Shown piece after piece: positions 59,775 to 64,000 of a stretch of DNA of 64,000 bases (position 1 is the stretch's first letter; every line of letters starts with the position of its first letter). The notes below the pieces were generated by a model. That model worked only from the letters and a program-made list of their open reading frames with translations. It was not told the DNA's origin and searched no databases. Source of the stretch: Methylobacteriaceae bacterium. GTDB lineage: Bacteria > Pseudomonadota > Alphaproteobacteria > Rhizobiales > Beijerinckiaceae. A program made the position numbers and the translations under genes. The stretch is from the NCBI GenBank assembly GCA_020638195.1, contig JACKJC010000002.1, positions 744,001-808,000 of the forward strand. Reading direction: 5' to 3'.

Positions 59775-60287
59775 ATGAGCCAGGTCGCCAAAGCCGAAAA
59801 CCACACCGCCCGCGCGGAACGCATGAGCGAAGTCCGCCCGGTCTATCTCGAGGCCCTGACGCTGGTCGAGCGCCTGCATCGCCGTCTTCTGGACGTGATC
59901 AAGGACGAATTCGACCGCCGCGGCCGTTCGGACATCAATTCCGTGCAGGCGCTGCTCCTGTACAATATCGGCGACAAGGAGCTGACCGCCGGCGAGCTGC
60001 GCACTCGCGGCTATTATCTCGGCTCGAACGTCTCCTACAACGTCAAGAAGCTGGTCGAGATGGGTTATCTCCACCATGCCCGCTCGCGCGTCGACCGCCG
60101 CGCCGTGCGCATCAGCCTGACCGACTCGGGCCGTGAAGTTCACCGCATCGTCGCCAGCCTGTACGACAAGCACGTGATGACGGTCGAGCAGATCGGCGGC
60201 ATCACCTGCGACGAGTTCAAGCAGGTCAACCAGGCGCTCGTCCGTCTGGAACGCTTTTGGACCGACCAGATCCGCTATCGTCTCTGA
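59775..60287 (+). CDS. ldtR: MarR family transcriptional regulator LdtR
   Basis: A 170-residue winged-helix protein. The recognition region is YYLGSNVSYNVKKLVEMGYL with the wing RSRVDRRAVRISLTD. LLYNIGDKELTAGELRTRGYY matches the LdtR branch known from Liberibacter and Sinorhizobium. There LdtR controls an L,D-transpeptidase gene and stress tolerance. The transpeptidase is encoded just downstream here. A terminator lies between them, so the two are not one transcript. A GGGGTCAAGTC precedes the start. Confidence 0.92.
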   Translation: MSQVAKAENHTARAERMSEVRPVYLEALTLVERLHRRLLDVIKDEFDRRGRSDINSVQALLLYNIGDKELTAGELRTRGYYLGSNVSYNVKKLVEMGYLHHARSRVDRRAVRISLTDSGREVHRIVASLYDKHVMTVEQIGGITCDEFKQVNQALVRLERFWTDQIRYRL

Positions 60288-60316
60288 TCGCTTTCAACCA
60301 AAAGCTTCCCCGAAGA

Positions 60317-60344
60317 CCCGCCGGACGCCGTTCGGCGGGTTTTT
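60317..60344 (+). terminator. Intrinsic terminator of ldtR
   Basis: CCCGCCGGAC-GCC-GTTCGGCGGG then TTTTT: a 10-base stem with one G-T pair and a three-base loop, followed by a T-run, about 30 bases after the stop codon. Confidence 0.9.
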
Positions 60345-60461
60345 CGTTGGGCGGGCCGCCGCAGGCGCTGTGTCCCTTCTGCAACAGGGTGGCCATCGTG
60401 CACATGGCTGCGCCGCACTGCGGGGGAAGTCACAAATTCGCCAGCTTGTTGGGGCCATTTT

Positions 60462-60482
60462 AACCCTGACGATGACAGGGTT
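60462..60482 (+). promoter_or_regulatory. Inverted repeat upstream of the transpeptidase gene, possible operator
   Basis: AACCCTG (60,462-60,468) and CAGGGTT (60,476-60,482) are perfect 7-base complements, with centres 14 bases apart, in a spot suited to an operator. Whether LdtR binds here cannot be told from sequence. A small hairpin in the leader is the alternative. Confidence 0.35.
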
Positions 60483-60599
60483 CGGCTGAAGCGTATGGTC
60501 GCGCCCAAGTTCCCATCGAACGTCTCGAGCAATACCGTCCGGGCGATTGTCGCGTGCGGCGGAGCAGGGCGTTCAAAGCCGGTCTGGATATTCCCGCCA

Positions 60600-61973
60600 A
60601 TGACTTTCAAGCTGTCCGCCCCCGCAGTTTCCCTTTCCCGCCGCGCTTTCGCCAGCGGCGTTTCGCTCGTCGGCATGGCCGCCGCGCTCGGCCTTTCCCC
60701 GGCGTTCGCCGCGCCCGGCGATGGTTTCGGCCAGGCGGAATGGGCGCAGCGCTTCGATTCTGACGCTCGCCTCGTCGTGCCGCGTTCGACCACGCCGCTC
60801 CTGTCGCCGCAGACGCTGGCCGCCACGGAGGCCGCGATCCAGCGTTACCAGCAGATCGTACAGCAGGGCGGCTGGCAAAAGATCAACGGGCCGACTCTGA
60901 AGATCGGCGTACGCTCGCAGGCCGTCGTCTCGCTGCGCGAGCGGCTGATGCGTTCGGGCGACCTCGACTCGCAGGCCGGCATGTCGCCCGTCTTCGATTC
61001 CTACGTCGCCGCCGGCGTGAAGCGCTTCCAGGCCCGCCACGGCATCGGTCAGACCGGCGTCGTCGGCAAGGAAACCTATGCGGCGATGAACATTCCCGCC
61101 GACGTGCGCCTGCGCCAGCTCGAGACCAATATCGTCCGCCTGCGTTCGTTCGCCCAGAACCTCGGCCGCCGTTTCGTGACCGCCAACATCCCGGCCGCCA
61201 TGGTCGAGACGGTCGAGAATGGCGAGGTGATGACCCACCATGCCGCTGGCGTCGGCAAGATCGACCGTCAGTCGCCGGTCATGCAGGCGCGCGTGCTCGA
61301 CATCAATTTCAATCCCTACTGGACGGTGCCGGCCTCGATCATCCGCAAGGACCTGATCCCGAAGATGCAGGCCGATCCGAACTACCTGACGGACAACAAG
61401 ATCCGCATCTTCAACAAGGAAAATCAGGAATTGCAGCCGAGCCAGGTCAACTGGAACTCGATGGAGGCGATCAACTATCGCTTCCGCCAGGATCCCGGCG
61501 GCGATTTCAACTCGCTCGGCGTCGTGCGCATCAACATCGCCAATCCCTACGGCGTCTACATGCACGACACGCCCGCCAAGGGCATTTTCGGCGATGATTA
61601 CCGCTTCGTTTCTTCGGGCTGCATGCGCATCCAGAACGTCCGAGATTATGTGGCGTGGCTGCTGAAGGAAACGCCCGGCTGGGATCGCGACCACATCGAC
61701 CAGGCGATTGCCTCCGGCGAGCGCGTCGACGCCAAGCTGACCGAGCCGGTGCCGGTCTATTGGGTCTACATCACCGCCTGGGCGACGCCCGAAGGCATCG
61801 TTCAGTTCCGCGACGACATCTACCAGCGCGACGGCCTCGGCGCGATCGCCGCCTATCAGGCGGCGCCAGGCGGCGGCGACGGCCATGGCGGCCCGGCGCC
61901 GAAGGCGCAGGTCCAGCCGGCGCGCGCGCAAGGCGGCGGCCGTCTGCAGCCGATGAACGACGACGACGAGTGA
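60600..61973 (+). CDS. L,D-transpeptidase with a peptidoglycan-binding domain
   Basis: A 457-residue exported enzyme. The leader has a twin-arginine-like motif (SRRAF at residues 13-17) before a hydrophobic stretch. A PG_binding_1 domain is near 110-160 (YVAAGVKRFQARHGIGQTG). The YkuD domain follows at about 200-400 with VYMHDTPAKGIFG and SSGCMRIQNV, whose Cys341 is the nucleophile. It forms 3-3 peptidoglycan cross-links or anchors proteins. The frame is open 35 codons upstream; the ATG before the Tat-like leader is preferred. It probably depends on LdtR. Confidence 0.92.
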   Translation: MTFKLSAPAVSLSRRAFASGVSLVGMAAALGLSPAFAAPGDGFGQAEWAQRFDSDARLVVPRSTTPLLSPQTLAATEAAIQRYQQIVQQGGWQKINGPTLKIGVRSQAVVSLRERLMRSGDLDSQAGMSPVFDSYVAAGVKRFQARHGIGQTGVVGKETYAAMNIPADVRLRQLETNIVRLRSFAQNLGRRFVTANIPAAMVETVENGEVMTHHAAGVGKIDRQSPVMQARVLDINFNPYWTVPASIIRKDLIPKMQADPNYLTDNKIRIFNKENQELQPSQVNWNSMEAINYRFRQDPGGDFNSLGVVRINIANPYGVYMHDTPAKGIFGDDYRFVSSGCMRIQNVRDYVAWLLKETPGWDRDHIDQAIASGERVDAKLTEPVPVYWVYITAWATPEGIVQFRDDIYQRDGLGAIAAYQAAPGGGDGHGGPAPKAQVQPARAQGGGRLQPMNDDDE

Positions 61974-62002
61974 GCGTTCAGCGCTTCGCGCAGAGAATCC
62001 GA

Positions 62003-62026
62003 AGGGCCGCGTAAGCGGCCCTTTTT
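62003..62026 (+). terminator. Intrinsic terminator after the L,D-transpeptidase gene
   Basis: AGGGCCGC-GTAA-GCGGCCCT with a TTTTT tail: an 8-base perfect stem and a four-base loop, 29 bases after the stop. It may also serve the convergent ligD gene. Confidence 0.9.
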
Positions 62027-62048
62027 GTTGAATTTTTCGGCTCCGCTT

Positions 62049-64000
62049 TCAGCGTCGCTTGCGCATGAAGTCGAGGGCCGCGGGCGGGATCGTCTGCTTC
62101 GTCGAGAAAAAGTCGTCCCACGGGTCGTCGCGCTTTGGCGCCGTCCTGATCGTGTAGGCGGCGGCCGACTTGACGCGGGCGAGTTGCGCCCATGACAGCG
62201 GCGTCGCGACGGTCGCGCCTTTGCGTGCGCGCAGCGACCACGGCAGGATCGCGGTTGCGGTTTTCTTGTTGCGTAGCCAGTCGACGAAGATTTTACCCCG
62301 TCGTTTTGCCTTGCTCATGTTGGCGACGAATTGCTGTGGCGTCTGCTCCGCCAGCCCGCGCGCAAACCCTTCCGCGAAGATTTCGGTGTCGTCGAACGCC
62401 AGCGAACGATCGAGCGGCACGACGACATGCACGCCCTTGCCGCCGGAGATCATCGGCCATGATTTCAGGCCGATGGCGTCCAGGTGCTGCGCGATGTCCC
62501 GCGCGGCCTTCTTCACCTCGGCAAAGGACACGGCCTCGTCGGGGTCGAGGTCGAACACCATGCGGTCTGGATTGTCGATCCTGTCGAGACGGCTCATCCA
62601 GCCGTGCAGTTCGATCGCGCCGAATTGCGCGGCCGTGCGCAGGCCGAGCGCGCCATCGAGCGCCATGTAGCTGTCGTCGCCGGGCTGCGGAATTTCGACG
62701 ATACCGCGGCTCATGCCTTTCAGCGGGTGGCGCTGGAAGAAGGTCTCGCCAATGTTGTCGGGCGCGCGGACGATGCTGAGCGGGCGGTCCTTCAGATGCC
62801 GCAGGATGCGGTCGGCGACGGCGTCGTAGTAGGCAGCGATCTCGCCCTTGGTGACGCCGTCCTCGGGATAGACGACGCGGTCGGGATGGGTGATCGCCAG
62901 AGGCTTCGCAATCTCGTGCGCAGGTTTCGCCGGCTTCGCCGGGGAGGATTTCGGTTTCGTTTTCGGCACGGGCAGATCCTCCCGGAGCGCCAGAAAGCGA
63001 GCCTGCCGCAAATGGCCCGATCCCGTCCAGCCGCCGAAGCGGATTTCGGCGTGCATCGGCGTCCTCAGAAATTTCAGGCCACGCGGGACATCGCCGTTCA
63101 GGCCGTCCGGCGGCGCCTTGGCCTCGTCGGCCTTCAGCTTCCTGTAAATGTCGCTGCGCTGCGCATCGCTGAAGCCCGTGCCGATCCCGCCGATGTAGCG
63201 CAGGCCGTCGCCTTCCTCGAGCGCGGCGTGCAGTGAGGCGAAGAGTTCGTGCTTGCTGGACGGTTTGTAACCGATGACGAGCACGTCCTGACGTGGATAG
63301 CCCTTGATCTTGAGCCATGCGTCGGAACGCCCCGAGCGATAGGGCGCATCGCGGCGCTTGGCGATGATGCCTTCGGCTCCGGCGGCGACAGCGCTGTCGA
63401 ATACTCTCTTGCCGTTCTTCTCCACATGCGCCGCGAAGCGGATGTTGGGGGCTGGGGATTCCAGGAGCTTTGCCAGCCGCTTCTTTCGTTCTTCCAGAGG
63501 CTCCTTGCGGAGGTCTTCGCCATCGAGCGACAGCAGGTCGAAGGCCATCAGCACGATGTCGCCCGCGCGGTTCTGTTCCAGTGCGGCGACGAGGCCGGGG
63601 AAATCGGAGAGGCCATTTTTGTCCATGACAACAGCTTCGCCGTCGATCAGCGCGCTCTTGCATTTCAGCCGCAATGCGTCGGCGGCGATCGCACCGAATT
63701 TCTGGGTCCAGTCGAGGCCCGAGCGTGTGGAAAGGCGGGCAACGCCGCCGGCTATCGCGAGTTGCAGGCGGTAGCCGTCGTATTTCATCTCGTAGAGCCA
63801 GTCGGCGCCTTCGGGCGGCGTGTCGACCTGGCCGCAGAGTTGCGGAGGGATGATGGCGGGAAGGGCGCTGTCATCGCGAGGCGTGGGGCGACGAAGCAAT
63901 CCGGAGCCGCGGCCCGTCGCCTGTTTGCTGGGTTTCTGTCGCGATGGCTGTCTTCCGGCCTTCCCCGCTTCGATGTCCGCCCGCGACCTGTCTGTCGAAA
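62049..64000 (-). CDS. ligD: DNA ligase D, ligase and polymerase parts (N-terminus outside window)
   Basis: The frame is open to the right edge. From the edge it runs through a basic linker (RSRADIEAGKAGRQPS) into the ATP-dependent ligase: adenylation lysine in YEMKYDGYRLQ, then LIDGEAVVMD, EGIIAKRRDAPYRSG and an OB domain near KFLRTPMHAEIRF. The C-terminal polymerase (primase-like) domain includes FDLDPDEAVSFAEV and SGGKGVHVVVPLD. The linker resembles the one after the phosphoesterase domain, so that domain probably lies beyond 64,000. LigD repairs double-strand breaks with Ku; no ku gene is in the window. The TTG at 63,899 is an unlikely start. Confidence 0.92.
   Translation of the reverse strand, partial: STDRSRADIEAGKAGRQPSRQKPSKQATGRGSGLLRRPTPRDDSALPAIIPPQLCGQVDTPPEGADWLYEMKYDGYRLQLAIAGGVARLSTRSGLDWTQKFGAIAADALRLKCKSALIDGEAVVMDKNGLSDFPGLVAALEQNRAGDIVLMAFDLLSLDGEDLRKEPLEERKKRLAKLLESPAPNIRFAAHVEKNGKRVFDSAVAAGAEGIIAKRRDAPYRSGRSDAWLKIKGYPRQDVLVIGYKPSSKHELFASLHAALEEGDGLRYIGGIGTGFSDAQRSDIYRKLKADEAKAPPDGLNGDVPRGLKFLRTPMHAEIRFGGWTGSGHLRQARFLALREDLPVPKTKPKSSPAKPAKPAHEIAKPLAITHPDRVVYPEDGVTKGEIAAYYDAVADRILRHLKDRPLSIVRAPDNIGETFFQRHPLKGMSRGIVEIPQPGDDSYMALDGALGLRTAAQFGAIELHGWMSRLDRIDNPDRMVFDLDPDEAVSFAEVKKAARDIAQHLDAIGLKSWPMISGGKGVHVVVPLDRSLAFDDTEIFAEGFARGLAEQTPQQFVANMSKAKRRGKIFVDWLRNKKTATAILPWSLRARKGATVATPLSWAQLARVKSAAAYTIRTAPKRDDPWDDFFSTKQTIPPAALDFMRKRR

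Larger units (their letters stand above)
60288..60599. other. Gap between ldtR and the L,D-transpeptidase gene
   Basis: About 310 bases with no supported gene. It holds the ldtR terminator, an inverted repeat at 60,462-60,482 and, presumably, the promoter of the transpeptidase gene. Confidence 0.6.

Overview
The window looks like chromosomal DNA of an alphaproteobacterium of the order Hyphomicrobiales (Rhizobiales). The evidence is the high GC content, the rpoZ-rsh-pdxJ-acpS-lepB-rnc-era-recO-parC gene order, an LdtR-type MarR regulator beside an L,D-transpeptidase, porins of the rhizobial type with the CxxYGxGF...PGTxTCxRxGG N-terminus, a magnesium-type HemB, and a palindromic element of rhizobial REP type. 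The genus cannot be fixed from sequence alone; a methylotroph or Beijerinckiaceae-like relative is a guess.

Layout. 1-6 kb: the end of a CPBP membrane protease, a dienelactone hydrolase, gatC-gatA, a CHAD protein, a truncated DUF4188 gene and gatB. 6-8.3 kb: a hairpin-rich gap, a lysine-rich histone H1-like protein, a secreted proline-rich protein and an AT-richer gap. 8.3-14.5 kb: the most unusual region. It holds a lone tyrosine recombinase, a porin on the minus strand with no recognisable ATG or ribosome binding site, a tandem array of 103-bp units carrying the 3' end of tRNA-Ser, the intact tRNA-Ser(GCU), and a second, well-formed porin on the plus strand that ends in a tandem set of terminator hairpins. 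The porins are inverted copies that share 149 of 150 bases at their 5' ends.

14.8-18.8 kb: an OmpA-like protein with BON-like repeats, paired with a membrane-anchored protein with two helix-hairpin-helix-like modules. 18.8-27 kb: a catabolic-looking district with alpha/beta hydrolases, an M81 peptidase, a class II aldolase, a sulfatase, a winged-helix/hydrolase fusion and a tautomerase. 27-34 kb: lytic transglycosylase, dapA, smpB, a YkgJ-like protein, an acyltransferase, a type-5 uracil-DNA glycosylase and an NYN protein. 34.6-45.4 kb: the conserved housekeeping chain from rpoZ to parC, with many stop/start overlaps. 45.4-54.7 kb: an ABC-type ATPase, a FUSC transporter, an SLC13 permease, an orphan Phd/YefM antitoxin, an aminoacyl-protein transferase, RDD and EamA membrane proteins, an enoyl-CoA hydratase and a free-standing mini-protein resembling a porin N-terminus. 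54.7-64 kb: hemB, a secreted SGNH esterase, a 3-hydroxyisobutyryl-CoA hydrolase, ldtR, an L,D-transpeptidase and the ligase-polymerase part of LigD, which runs off the right edge.

How the parts fit. Most genes are envelope (porins, OmpA, L,D-transpeptidase, lytic transglycosylase, signal peptidase) or core information functions. The best candidate for an undescribed system is the porin pair. Its geometry would let inversion of the central segment move the single recognisable start and promoter region between two porin bodies. This resembles the inverted omp2a/omp2b porin pair of Brucella and, in logic, the promoter inversion of Campylobacter fetus surface-layer genes. It is an inference from layout; no inversion is seen directly.
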